Shown in pieces: positions 56,401 through 63,606 of a stretch of 64,000 nucleotides of DNA (within the stretch, counting starts at the first letter, position 1; each line of letters starts with the position of its first letter). A program made the translations under genes and the position numbers. The stretch is from Kangiella marina (GTDB taxonomy: Bacteria; Pseudomonadota; Gammaproteobacteria; Enterobacterales; Kangiellaceae). The notes under the pieces were generated by a model. The model ran no database searches, was not told the origin of the DNA, and saw nothing but the letters and a program-made list of their open reading frames with translations. The DNA is taken from NCBI RefSeq assembly GCF_039541235.1, contig NZ_BAABFV010000001.1:124001-188000 (forward strand), read 5' to 3'.

Positions 56401-56785
56401 GATTTGAGTCTAGCCACTGGCCTAAATGTTCCCCGTCAATCCAATCCATGGTGATAAAATGATGGTCAGCATCCTCATAATATTCGTGCACACGCACAAT
56501 ATTCGGATGGGATAGTTGCCTGAGGGTTAAGATTTCATTTTTAAAGTGCTGGAGGGATGCTGCACTAACAAGATGCGAATGTAATACTTTAACGGCAACA
56601 AGGGAGTCGAGCTGTAGGTCTTTCGCTTTGTAGACACAGCCAAACTTGCCGCAACCTTGAAGGGATAAAACTTTGAAACGCCCGGCGAGCAGAGCATCAG
56701 CTTTTAGAGTCGCTGGTTTCGATAAAACTTGCGTTTCACTTAACGAATCGGACTTAGTTTCTTTGTCTAAGTCATCATTCCCCAT
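53402..56785 (-). CDS. Membrane Ser/Thr protein kinase with extracytoplasmic TPR domain
   Basis: 1127 residues. Kinase domain about 35-285: glycine loop GCGKFGCVY (44-52), K66 in VAVKVL, catalytic D159 in HKDLKPEN and D177 in ADFG. The residue before the catalytic Asp is Lys, not Arg (HKD), so it is a non-RD kinase. One TM segment at about 300-320 follows. Beyond it come a TolB-N/FlgO-like segment (LVVLPFETKPQKGDEWLTEG, from about 345) and roughly ten TPR units to about 960, probably periplasmic, then helices to the end. It likely senses envelope proteins or peptides and controls the downstream kinase/regulator pair. Confidence 0.93.
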   Translation of the reverse strand: MGNDDLDKETKSDSLSETQVLSKPATLKADALLAGRFKVLSLQGCGKFGCVYKAKDLQLDSLVAVKVLHSHLVSAASLQHFKNEILTLRQLSHPNIVRVHEYYEDADHHFITMDWIDGEHLGQWLDSNRSSSKELLNSFIEQILGALQATEAKGIKHKDLKPENILIDDNHQLYIADFGIASAVGDANSGVIAGSPLYSPPEYLQAGKVTLSIDIYAFGLILHEIIVGRSPYQSRTQSELIKEKLSTSKLKLPKQYSGYQETIQRCIAPIAESRPKSVADVKKLLSSSTASASHSPLKRSGLFLMLITTVVILGVGTLFWWSGSGGKGVAEVAAASTVENNQSLVVLPFETKPQKGDEWLTEGLPLLLSDELSQISNLRVVSFDRSRRTLDLLGYQQPLDDAKLKVVSDLTQSPYLLTTKLIPTGPTQFQVSARLVHVSGHSLTVIPLAQFSSNKNELSKDFNQLIQAIQEHFDLETIDSTESGFSQVNLQAIAEIGILLQQGEEIRAKERLNSLLVTLPDYAKGWFQLGRLEAQAGGVLEAEQAFAEALKHSAENSLTHKRTTAELQLLAEDYEQAIQTYLSILKQLPNHHDIRFELAQLYTEQQSFELAQNQLERIVTQDENHPSAWYELAKVSIWQGNTQEAVDNYLVKALVTAKKLKNTQLEGDVLNAFGVAYHRLGKLDMALDYYQQGLSSREASDDTRGVVTSLSNLASVFAIKGEYEQAEHSLVRALKVNQSRNDSVKQADLFNELGVIAEEQGMYHKALEQFRASLSIRMKLDDDWLKAESLNNVAYIFFLLSDVEQATIYWEQAKAYYEKVEDPVGVLRVNENMAQLELQKGQWQSAYQMYQSALDKAQELNLYEESIVAKAYLAKIAFLQGNFIQPTEQLFDIKSELKDRQDIRGQVEFGLWLIEWFTAYGDYQQAESLLVDILPLLEEENNRSQQLIYDAFSARLERYQGRAVVQTEPASLTQVTAKAALETLIYQLEAKLISDQVDTDVESIQKSFGQYDLDLHKYYQLRKLILMGFISAQKGDVDALKVSLDKLMLLKRGVGTYWRHYQIDRLQAIYYQLQNQPTKSKEYAQSAHASFTELLQQLSEQQRQNLISLQGRYYRNDDFMELVNDKE

Positions 56786-56848
56786 TAATCTGCGCTCCTG
56801 TGGCTAACAAGCCAAATAATCAATGTATTCAGAAGTTCCCCGTGCTTT

Positions 56849-57751
56849 TTAATGCACAGCAGCGAATATTTGCTCTTTTATGGGTTGTTTTTGTGCAAAT
56901 ATATGCTCTGGAATATGACTTAATATAGCAGATATTTCGTTTTGTAAAACAATAGCTTCTGAATTTATTTTGATTTGCTCAGAAACCAGATTTAGGATTT
57001 CTAGATCTAACTCGGTTAAGACTTTATTAGCCTCTTTACTGTCAGTATAAACCACACCTACCAAGTTGTTATCCGATAATAGCGGAATACAAGCCAAAGC
57101 GGCTATTTGCTTGCGTTGAATACTCTCTCTGGAGGCTAGCTGATGCTCAAGCCTAACATCCATTGCGAGGATCGGGCTTTTACGCTGCAATGCTAATTGC
57201 ATTGCGCCGACGCTTCCCTCAAAAGATTGATGGTGAAACTCTTGTCGCGACATTCCCTTAGCTGCGCAAACCGTTAAGGTTTCTGGGGAGTTTCCTAACA
57301 TTACAAGGCCGCGTTGGGTGCCTGTTAAGTTAAGCAAAGAAAATAACTGCTCATCCAAAGCATCCAGTAACGATTGATGAGCGAGTTCGTTGTAGGACTT
57401 TCTAGATTGTTGAATGCGCCAAGCGTTATGAGCATTAGTAGCATCAAGTTGTTGCTGAGATTGAAGCTCAAATAGACAATTGATATCGCCTAATGAAATC
57501 AGGTCGTTAGTACTTAGCTCGCGATCGACAACCGACTCACCATTAACTTTGACGCCATTCGAGCTTAGGCCATCTTTTAAAAACCAGTGTTCGCCACTAG
57601 ACTCCACAAACGCATGCTTGCGTGAGACGCTGGGATGATTAAGCCTGACTTCACAGTCATGGTCTCTACCGACTTGATAGTGAGAGTCCTCAAATAAAAC
57701 GCTTTCCTTAGCCGGCTTATCAGGATAACAGGCCGTTATTCTGGCTGGCAT
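56849..57751 (-). CDS. FHA-GAF domain protein
   Basis: 300 residues. FHA domain at about 23-95 with the phosphothreonine-binding residues G28-R29, S43-R44-K45-H46 (SVSRKHA) and N65 (LSSNGVKVNG). A GAF domain follows at about 135-275 (CVCAAKGMS..., ACIPLLSDNNLVGVVYTDS). FHA domains bind phosphothreonine, so the obvious partner is the Ser/Thr kinase encoded 63 bases downstream; the GAF domain could bind a small ligand or mediate dimerisation. No membrane segment. It follows the secreted-protein gene by 12 bases, in the same operon. Confidence 0.92.
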   Translation of the reverse strand: MPARITACYPDKPAKESVLFEDSHYQVGRDHDCEVRLNHPSVSRKHAFVESSGEHWFLKDGLSSNGVKVNGESVVDRELSTNDLISLGDINCLFELQSQQQLDATNAHNAWRIQQSRKSYNELAHQSLLDALDEQLFSLLNLTGTQRGLVMLGNSPETLTVCAAKGMSRQEFHHQSFEGSVGAMQLALQRKSPILAMDVRLEHQLASRESIQRKQIAALACIPLLSDNNLVGVVYTDSKEANKVLTELDLEILNLVSEQIKINSEAIVLQNEISAILSHIPEHIFAQKQPIKEQIFAAVH

Positions 57752-57763
57752 AATTTAATAACC

Positions 57764-58594
57764 TCAGTTAATTAGTCGTAAACTAAAACGAAGCGTATTG
57801 GCTAAAGCTATAAGCTCACCAGCCACGTTATCAATGTCACGACTAGAGCGCCATACATTAGGAATATCTGTACCACTAGCTGCTTCAACTAATTGGTTAA
57901 ACTCATTAACCTTATTACTCGCTTGCACGTAACTTTGCTGAGTAATCAGCTGCTGCACTTCATTTAACTTAGCGTTTAGTGACGTGTAGGTTGCTGAAGA
58001 CATCTGAGAAGAGAAGTTGCTTAAAGTGGTGCTTAGATTATTCATTTTTGCGGTCACTACCGTAGTCGCTAATCTCAAGTCCGCTAAAATTAAGAACTGA
58101 GAAAACTTGCCCGTTGTCCCTCTAGCGCGGTAACTGCCGGAACCCATGGTCATAGTGATGTCTTTAAACTGACCGCCAAGAGGTGCTTTAAATAAGCGTA
58201 AAGGCGTTCCAACAGTATACTCTAAATTATGAGTATGGATATCAACCGTCACGAGACCTGAGAATGAAAGGCCTTCTGTTGAAGGAGGCTCAACGGTGAT
58301 CAGCATCGGAAATGCTGACAGTAAATTCGTATTTAGGCTTGAAGGTAAACGATTTAGGATGCTGGTATCGGTTATATCAATCACCTCAGCGGTTAAGCCA
58401 ATACTGTTATCATCTAAACCAATAACATCTTCAAAGGTAATGGTGAAGTCTGCCTCTATGCCTCCTGCTAACTCTATATCAGCGGTGACTTTATTCCCTC
58501 CATTGACTGTTAATTCAACCGGTGAGCTTTGCGCTGTGGCAAAACAACCAATCGCAACAATAGTAACCGCTAAGCGGCTAAGGAAATTCGACAT
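57764..58594 (-). CDS. Secreted protein of unknown function heading the kinase operon
   Basis: 276 residues. Signal peptide MSNFLSRLAVTIVAIGCFAT with cleavage near AQS. The mature N-terminal half is beta-rich and resembles an immunoglobulin-like or adhesin-like sandwich; the last ~90 residues are helical (FSSQMSSATYTSLNAKLNEV, then DIDNVAGELIALANTLRF), rather like a bacterial helical repeat. No cysteine pair of note, no family recognised. As the first gene of the operon for an FHA protein and a membrane Ser/Thr kinase with TPRs, it might be the ligand or a regulated product of that pathway. Confidence 0.65.
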   Translation of the reverse strand: MSNFLSRLAVTIVAIGCFATAQSSPVELTVNGGNKVTADIELAGGIEADFTITFEDVIGLDDNSIGLTAEVIDITDTSILNRLPSSLNTNLLSAFPMLITVEPPSTEGLSFSGLVTVDIHTHNLEYTVGTPLRLFKAPLGGQFKDITMTMGSGSYRARGTTGKFSQFLILADLRLATTVVTAKMNNLSTTLSNFSSQMSSATYTSLNAKLNEVQQLITQQSYVQASNKVNEFNQLVEAASGTDIPNVWRSSRDIDNVAGELIALANTLRFSLRLIN

Positions 58595-58642
58595 TCTATA
58601 CCTCCAGTGAGCTAAACAACCTTTGTAACGCCTTCAAAATTA

Positions 58643-58670
58643 CTATTAGTAATATATGAATAGCGTTCAA
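58643..58670 (-). promoter_or_regulatory. Candidate promoter of the kinase operon
   Basis: Minus-strand TTGAAC (-35), 16-base spacer, TAATAG (-10), about 45 bases before the ATG of the secreted protein. If this is used, the G/C palindrome lies about 340 bases further upstream. Confidence 0.35.
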
Positions 58671-59006
58671 AATACTTTTAATTAACTCTCAATGCAACAC
58701 ATTATTACAGTTGACGACAGCTATACAACTAATAAACAAAGCAGACATTAACTTTAATTTTCAAAGAGTTAAAGCTGAACCTTAAAGTTCTTTTTTTAAT
58801 AAACTTTTTATCAGGAACTCTCCAAAAATTGTCTGCTCAGAGGTTAGAGCTGCACGTCATTTAGGACTAGCTTTGGCAAACCATTTTGGGTTGTGCCAAG
58901 CCTAGAACCATCTGATAGCAAGCGATAACAGCAATGTTCAGATTACTAATAGCTATCGTTCAAATTAATCAGACTTATTTGACCTTAAAATAGATACCTT
59001 TGGAAT

Positions 59007-59019
59007 GGGGGTTTCCCCC
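59007..59019. promoter_or_regulatory. G/C palindrome operator, copy 3 (kinase operon)
   Basis: GGGGG-TTT-CCCCC, a perfect 13-base palindrome, 413 bases upstream of the secreted-protein ATG. The same core precedes both subtilase genes. Confidence 0.5.
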
Positions 59020-59072
59020 TACTTCGACTCGGTCATGATCCCCAAAACCAGCTGCTATGTGACGTCCTTCAC

Positions 59073-59095
59073 AAAAAAAGGGGCCCGAAGGCCCC
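59073..59095 (-). terminator. Terminator of the second subtilase gene
   Basis: GGGGCC / GGCCCC stem with a TTCG loop on the minus strand, followed by seven T. It lies 25 bases after the stop codon; an exceptionally stable hairpin. Confidence 0.92.
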
Positions 59096-59119
59096 GATGA
59101 CTACAGCAATGATCCGCGC

Positions 59120-61183
59120 TTAGTCTTGGATCAATTTAGATAGTGTTGTGTTAATCGTATAGTTAGTCAGCACGCTAGCATAACCATTAACTCGAAGGTT
59201 ATAAGTACCTTCCATGGTTGGTGCGAAACCTAATACTTCTGGGTTCGCCAATGACGCGCTTGACGCTACAGAGTCACCATTAGGGTCGATTAGCTCGTAA
59301 TCTAAGTCGGCTACGCCTTCCCAGCTTAACGTCGACTCAATGAATGCTACGGTACCGTCAACTTCAAAAGGATGATCTTGGAACTGGATATTTTCAGCTG
59401 AAGGACCAATAGTTCCTTCAATGAAGAACTCTTCAGTCACCACTGTCGTGCCATTATCAACCAACTGACCATCAACCTTTAACGCATCCAGGTTGATTTT
59501 TCCTTCTACATGGCGTAGCTCAACAGAGTGAACATCGCGAGATGCTAAATCTCTAACCGCAAAACTACGAGTCTCAGGAGACTGACTGTAGAAGTCAACG
59601 ATGCCATAGCTGTTGCCGTCGATCACTAACTCACCACGACCACCCTGCTCGCTCGCCTGATAGACGATTTGCAGGCTCTCACCGATAAAGTCGAACATGG
59701 CTTTAGAGCCGCGTTTCTTCGTTTCAAGGTAGGTACCACCAAAACTCTCAGCAGAGTTCACAGGTTTCCAACGAGAAGTGTAATCAATATTGGCATCAGA
59801 CTGATCGACGTCATTCCAGAAACCTTGGCTTGACCACTCAGTTGAACCGTTCATGAAGTTTGAGCGAACCCCTTCTGTATTGCGCGCTAACTCAACTGCT
59901 GCTCTAACATTAACGTAACCATCACCAACTTGGTGGAACTGGTAACCAGGCATATCATCTGCAGAATCACGAATGATATCTTCGATTTGGTCTGGAGAAA
60001 GATCTGGGTTCACTTCCAACAACAATGCAGCCACACCAGCGATGAATGGCGTTGCCATTGACGTACCGCTCAGCGATGCATAGTAAAGATGGTAATCAGG
60101 GTAATCAGGCTCGATGACTGGACCTGTTAACGGTAGTGGCGTGTTGATTGCGCGCACAGAAATCACACCATCACCTGGCGCAACAACGTCAATGTGCTTG
60201 AACGTACTACCTTCAACACCACGGCTTGAGAAACCGGTTAATTCTTTATCTGGATCACCAGCACCTACATTGATAACCCAAGGCGCAATTGCGTAAGGGT
60301 TAATCGTATCGTCGCCTGGGCCATCGTTACCCGCCGCAAAAGCAACCACTAAACCTTTTTTGTACGCTTCATACGATGCTTGGTTAATTGGATTGTTTGG
60401 ATCGAAAGCTGGGCCACCGCTAGCGCCCCAACTGTTAGTAATAATATCAATCCCTAAGCGCTCACGATTAGCAATCGCATAATCAAAGCCACCGATTGAG
60501 AACAAGATTGAAATCGCTTCACCAGCCCCTAGCCCTACAAGGTTTGCGTTTGGCGCGATACCATCATGATAATTAGCGCGACGAGCATCCATCGCAGAAG
60601 CTGCGCCTGTACCTGCTACTGTGCCCGCTACGTGCGTACCGTGACCAGAGCTGGTATCAGTGTTTGGAACACCTTCTAAGAAATAGTTGCTGCCACCTGC
60701 AAGATCCAAGTCGCCAAGGATTTTAACGTTCTCAATCACTTTAGAGCCCATTGGCAAGTCTTGGTGAGTTGCATCAACACCAGAATCTAGAACCGCTACT
60801 GTAACGCCTTGGCCCGTAACGCCTTCAACGTCATGGACATAATGACCGCCAGTAATTTCTCCAGAAGTATAGTTGTAATATTTTAGAGGCTTATCGTAAT
60901 AAATACTCTTTACACGGTCATCGTTGGCAAGGTTCATGATTTGTAACTTGTTTAGCGATGCTCCAGCCATTGGTAGCGCCTGCATACTTAGGTACGGCGC
61001 GTTGACCTGTAGCATCACAGAATCTAAGTCGCTTCTGTCATGAGTGGTGATAATCACTTTTTTATTTTCAAGCAAGTTTGGCAACATCTCTTCAAGATCT
61101 GGGCCAATGATTGCATCTGCTTGAGCTCCCCCAGCTAATGCTGTTAATACACAAGCTGAAAGCATTTTAAATTTAGTTTTCAT
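59120..61183 (-). CDS. Secreted S8 subtilase with beta-rich C-terminal domains
   Basis: 687 residues. Signal peptide about 1-22, short propeptide to about 105, then the protease domain with D133 (AVLDSGVDATHQD), H181 ([10 protein letters not shown]), oxyanion N286 and S375 (LSGTSMATPF). The C-terminal ~250 residues contain two beta-rich regions, the last (about 600-687) resembling a PPC-type domain often removed after secretion. It is 36 residues shorter in the C-terminal part than needed for SLH repeats, so unlike subtilase 1 it lacks them. A G/C palindrome lies 67 bases before the ATG, and an AGGACC ribosome-binding site precedes it. Confidence 0.93.
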   Translation of the reverse strand: MKTKFKMLSACVLTALAGGAQADAIIGPDLEEMLPNLLENKKVIITTHDRSDLDSVMLQVNAPYLSMQALPMAGASLNKLQIMNLANDDRVKSIYYDKPLKYYNYTSGEITGGHYVHDVEGVTGQGVTVAVLDSGVDATHQDLPMGSKVIENVKILGDLDLAGGSNYFLEGVPNTDTSSGHGTHVAGTVAGTGAASAMDARRANYHDGIAPNANLVGLGAGEAISILFSIGGFDYAIANRERLGIDIITNSWGASGGPAFDPNNPINQASYEAYKKGLVVAFAAGNDGPGDDTINPYAIAPWVINVGAGDPDKELTGFSSRGVEGSTFKHIDVVAPGDGVISVRAINTPLPLTGPVIEPDYPDYHLYYASLSGTSMATPFIAGVAALLLEVNPDLSPDQIEDIIRDSADDMPGYQFHQVGDGYVNVRAAVELARNTEGVRSNFMNGSTEWSSQGFWNDVDQSDANIDYTSRWKPVNSAESFGGTYLETKKRGSKAMFDFIGESLQIVYQASEQGGRGELVIDGNSYGIVDFYSQSPETRSFAVRDLASRDVHSVELRHVEGKINLDALKVDGQLVDNGTTVVTEEFFIEGTIGPSAENIQFQDHPFEVDGTVAFIESTLSWEGVADLDYELIDPNGDSVASSASLANPEVLGFAPTMEGTYNLRVNGYASVLTNYTINTTLSKLIQD

Positions 61184-61249
61184 AGTATGGTCCTATCGTT
61201 ATTAATTTAACGACAACCACTATGAATAAAGCACTATCAAAATCATATT

Positions 61250-61262
61250 GGGGAAAACCCCC
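61250..61262. promoter_or_regulatory. G/C palindrome operator, copy 2 (subtilase 2)
   Basis: GGGG-AAAA-CCCCC on the plus strand, 67 bases before the ATG of subtilase 2, in the same orientation as copy 1 before subtilase 1. Confidence 0.6.
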
Positions 61263-61330
61263 AGAAAGAAATGCGCATAGCACCTAACGGCTATGCGGTT
61301 AGAATATGAAGCGAGATTACCTGAGACTTC

Positions 61331-62119
61331 TTATACAACTCGAGATTTTGAAAATAGTCGTTGATAATTCTTTGCGGTGATTTCACAAAGTTCCTGATAG
61401 CTCAAACCGTGTAAATCAGCAACAAACTGACCAACGTCTTTAACAAATGCCGGCTGATTGGATTGCCCGCGATGGGGTACTGGCGCTAGATAAGGCGAGT
61501 CCGTTTCAATCAAAATACGATCGAGAGGCACTCGACGGCAAACTTCACGCAACTCTTCAGCATTTCGAAAAGTCACGATGCCTGAGAAAGAAATATAAAA
61601 GCCTAGTTCCATGGCAGCCTCTGCCATGTCTAAACTTTCGGTAAAGCAATGCAGTACGCCGCCGCATTTTTGTGCATTTTCTTCGTTTAGGATCTTGAGG
61701 GTATCTTCCCTCGCGTCTCTTGTATGCACGATAATGGGTAGGCCGACCTGATTCGCTGCTTGAATATGTTTGCGGAAGCTTTGTTGTTGCAGTTGATGGT
61801 TCTCAGGTTCTTTATTGTAAAAGTAATCCAAGCCTGTCTCGCCAATAGCAACCACTTTTTCATGCTGGGCATTCTTAACCAGTGCGTCAACGTCTGTGTC
61901 CTTGACGCCATCGTAAAGCGGATGCACACCCACAGAGCATGAAATATCATCGTTGTTCTCTGCAATGGTGAGGACATCGTTAAACTTATCGAGGGTGATA
62001 CAAACACACAGCATGTGTTTAACGCCCTGTTCTCTGGCATGGTTCAGTGCACCATCAAGATTGCCTTCGAACGGCTCTAGGTCCAGTCTGTCTAGATGAC
62101 AATGCGAGTCAATCAGCAT
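61331..62119 (-). CDS. tatD: TatD-family metal-dependent nuclease
   Basis: 262 residues, normal TatD/YcfH length. Metal ligands H6 and H8 in DSHCHLD, E in GETGLDYFY, and the later HCFTE and ETDSPYLAP blocks are all present. Members are cytosolic 3'-5' exonucleases or D-aminoacyl-tRNA deacylases with a TIM barrel. It is encoded downstream of pilZ and holB in the order usual for gammaproteobacteria; a hairpin separates it from pilZ. Confidence 0.95.
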   Translation of the reverse strand: MLIDSHCHLDRLDLEPFEGNLDGALNHAREQGVKHMLCVCITLDKFNDVLTIAENNDDISCSVGVHPLYDGVKDTDVDALVKNAQHEKVVAIGETGLDYFYNKEPENHQLQQQSFRKHIQAANQVGLPIIVHTRDAREDTLKILNEENAQKCGGVLHCFTESLDMAEAAMELGFYISFSGIVTFRNAEELREVCRRVPLDRILIETDSPYLAPVPHRGQSNQPAFVKDVGQFVADLHGLSYQELCEITAKNYQRLFSKSRVV

Positions 62120-62167
62120 AAATATTTAGCAAGTTGAGCGGAAATTGAGGCGCGTAGAGTAACACGA

Positions 62168-62191
62168 GCGCCCATGAATTTATATGGGCGC
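62168..62191. promoter_or_regulatory. Stem-loop between pilZ and tatD
   Basis: Perfect 8-bp inverted repeat GCGCCCAT / ATGGGCGC with an 8-base AT-rich loop and no T-tract. It may tune expression or mRNA stability between pilZ and tatD rather than stop transcription. Confidence 0.5.
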
Positions 62192-62197
62192 CAAGGA

Positions 62198-62548
62198 TTA
62201 CATGGTGTGAGTGGGTTTGTCGGATTCTAGCTTTCCCGCCAAAAGGTTTTCAATAGTATTTTTGGCTTTACCTTTATCTTGGTCACTAAACTGAATCCCA
62301 ATACCAGCGCGACGGTTTCCTTGAGCGCCGATTGGCGTTACCCAAACGACTTTACCGGCGATAGGAAGCTTTTCAGGCTCATCGACAATAGCCAATAGCA
62401 TAAAGACTTCATCGCCTAAGTCATAAGCTTTAGTTGTTTGAATAAAGAGACCGCCATTAACCACAAACGGCATATACGCGGAGTAAAGGTCTTCTTTGTC
62501 CTCTACATGAATGGTTAATATCCCCGGGCCGGTTCTTTCAATTCGCAT
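62198..62548 (-). CDS. pilZ: PilZ-domain protein of type IV pilus biogenesis
   Basis: 116 residues. The core PFVVNGGLFIQTT, VVWVTPIGAQGNRRAGIGIQF matches type IV pilus PilZ proteins. The N-terminal RxxxR c-di-GMP-binding motif is absent, as in the original Pseudomonas PilZ, which acts by binding PilB/FimX rather than the nucleotide. It sits between holB and tatD, the conserved place of pilZ. Confidence 0.93.
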   Translation of the reverse strand: MRIERTGPGILTIHVEDKEDLYSAYMPFVVNGGLFIQTTKAYDLGDEVFMLLAIVDEPEKLPIAGKVVWVTPIGAQGNRRAGIGIQFSDQDKGKAKNTIENLLAGKLESDKPTHTM

Positions 62549-62583
62549 GTAAACAGTTCCTTAAAAAGTGATTCAGCTTTAAG

Positions 62584-63606
62584 TTAGCTCGCTATATTTT
62601 TGTATTTTATGGCAATTTGCGAACTGTATATTAAAAAACTTTGCCAAGATGCCATTAGATTAGCTGGACTTTTGAGCTTAATCAACCGCTGCATTTCAAT
62701 TATTTTTGATAGTAACAGCATCACGCCTTTTGGGGAAATTGTTTCCGCAATTGGCCTTGTAGCTCCAAACTGCCCTTTAAGCTGAACTACATCTTCACCA
62801 GCCCCCTGCTGCACATACAGCACGTCGTGGAATAAAAACTGACACCAAAAAACACAGTTTTCTAATTCACTTTGCCAGCGCTCAGCGACGTCCATAGGTG
62901 ATTGCTTACCTTGGACAATGTCCGAATAATCGTAAATAAATTCACCACTTTTAAACGCCTGACCATCTTCGACAAACGACTCAACTTTATAAGGCGCGGT
63001 TGGAAATAGCTGAATAGCAGCCTCCATTTCACCACTGATGAAGTCATGGCGCTGTTCCAGCCACTGCCTCGTCACGGCAACATCTGCTACGCCAACTTTA
63101 CGCAACTGGGCACGACTTTTAATGGTCGCTGGCACGCCTTGAAGCTGTTCTGCTTGTAGTAACAGCAAAGTATTTGGCTGAGGCTCTTCGAGCGTTTTAA
63201 GTAACGCATTGAACGAACTCGCGTTCAGTGCATGCACATCGGTAATGTTAGCGATTTTCCACCCAGCTTGATGCGATGATTCTTGCATATGCTCGATCAG
63301 TTCCCGAACTTGTGCCACGGCAATCTGTGTCTTGCCCTCTTCAACCGCCAAACAATGGTAGTCCGGGTGACTGCCTGCTTCAAATAGCTGACAACTTTTG
63401 CACTGTCCGCAAGCACCAGCGTGTTTAGTTTCAGCACCACACAGCATCCACTGGGCCACGGACACCGAAAAGTCCTCTCGACCGACACCTTCTTCACCCA
63501 ATAGCAAAATGGAGTGCGGCAGCTGCCCCTGCTCATATTGTCGAGATATTTGCTCAAACGGCTCCTTTTGCCAAGGCGCTAACCGCTCTTCTGTCAGTGA
63601 ACTCAT
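62584..63606 (-). CDS. holB: DNA polymerase III subunit delta'
   Basis: 340 residues. AAA+ fold of the clamp loader: LLLGEEGVGRED at the former P-loop (degenerate, as in delta'), a zinc site with C54, C64, C67 and C70 (the CGQCKSC cluster), and the sensor segment LLKTLEEPQPNTLLLL. Delta' is the rigid stator of the clamp-loader complex. Its ATG overlaps the tmk stop codon by 4 bases. Confidence 0.95.
   Translation of the reverse strand: MSSLTEERLAPWQKEPFEQISRQYEQGQLPHSILLLGEEGVGREDFSVSVAQWMLCGAETKHAGACGQCKSCQLFEAGSHPDYHCLAVEEGKTQIAVAQVRELIEHMQESSHQAGWKIANITDVHALNASSFNALLKTLEEPQPNTLLLLQAEQLQGVPATIKSRAQLRKVGVADVAVTRQWLEQRHDFISGEMEAAIQLFPTAPYKVESFVEDGQAFKSGEFIYDYSDIVQGKQSPMDVAERWQSELENCVFWCQFLFHDVLYVQQGAGEDVVQLKGQFGATRPIAETISPKGVMLLLSKIIEMQRLIKLKSPANLMASWQSFLIYSSQIAIKYKNIAS

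Larger units (their letters stand above)
58595..59119. other. 525-bp intergenic region upstream of the kinase operon
   Basis: AT-rich leader between subtilase 2 and the secreted-protein gene. From right to left it contains the subtilase 2 terminator, the third copy of the G/C palindrome, an imperfect stem-loop (CTAGCTTTGGCA / TGCCAAGCCTAG, 58867-58904), an AACTTTAA / TTAAAGTT dyad followed by T7 on the plus strand (58750-58797), and a candidate promoter. No ORF is visible. Confidence 0.6.
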
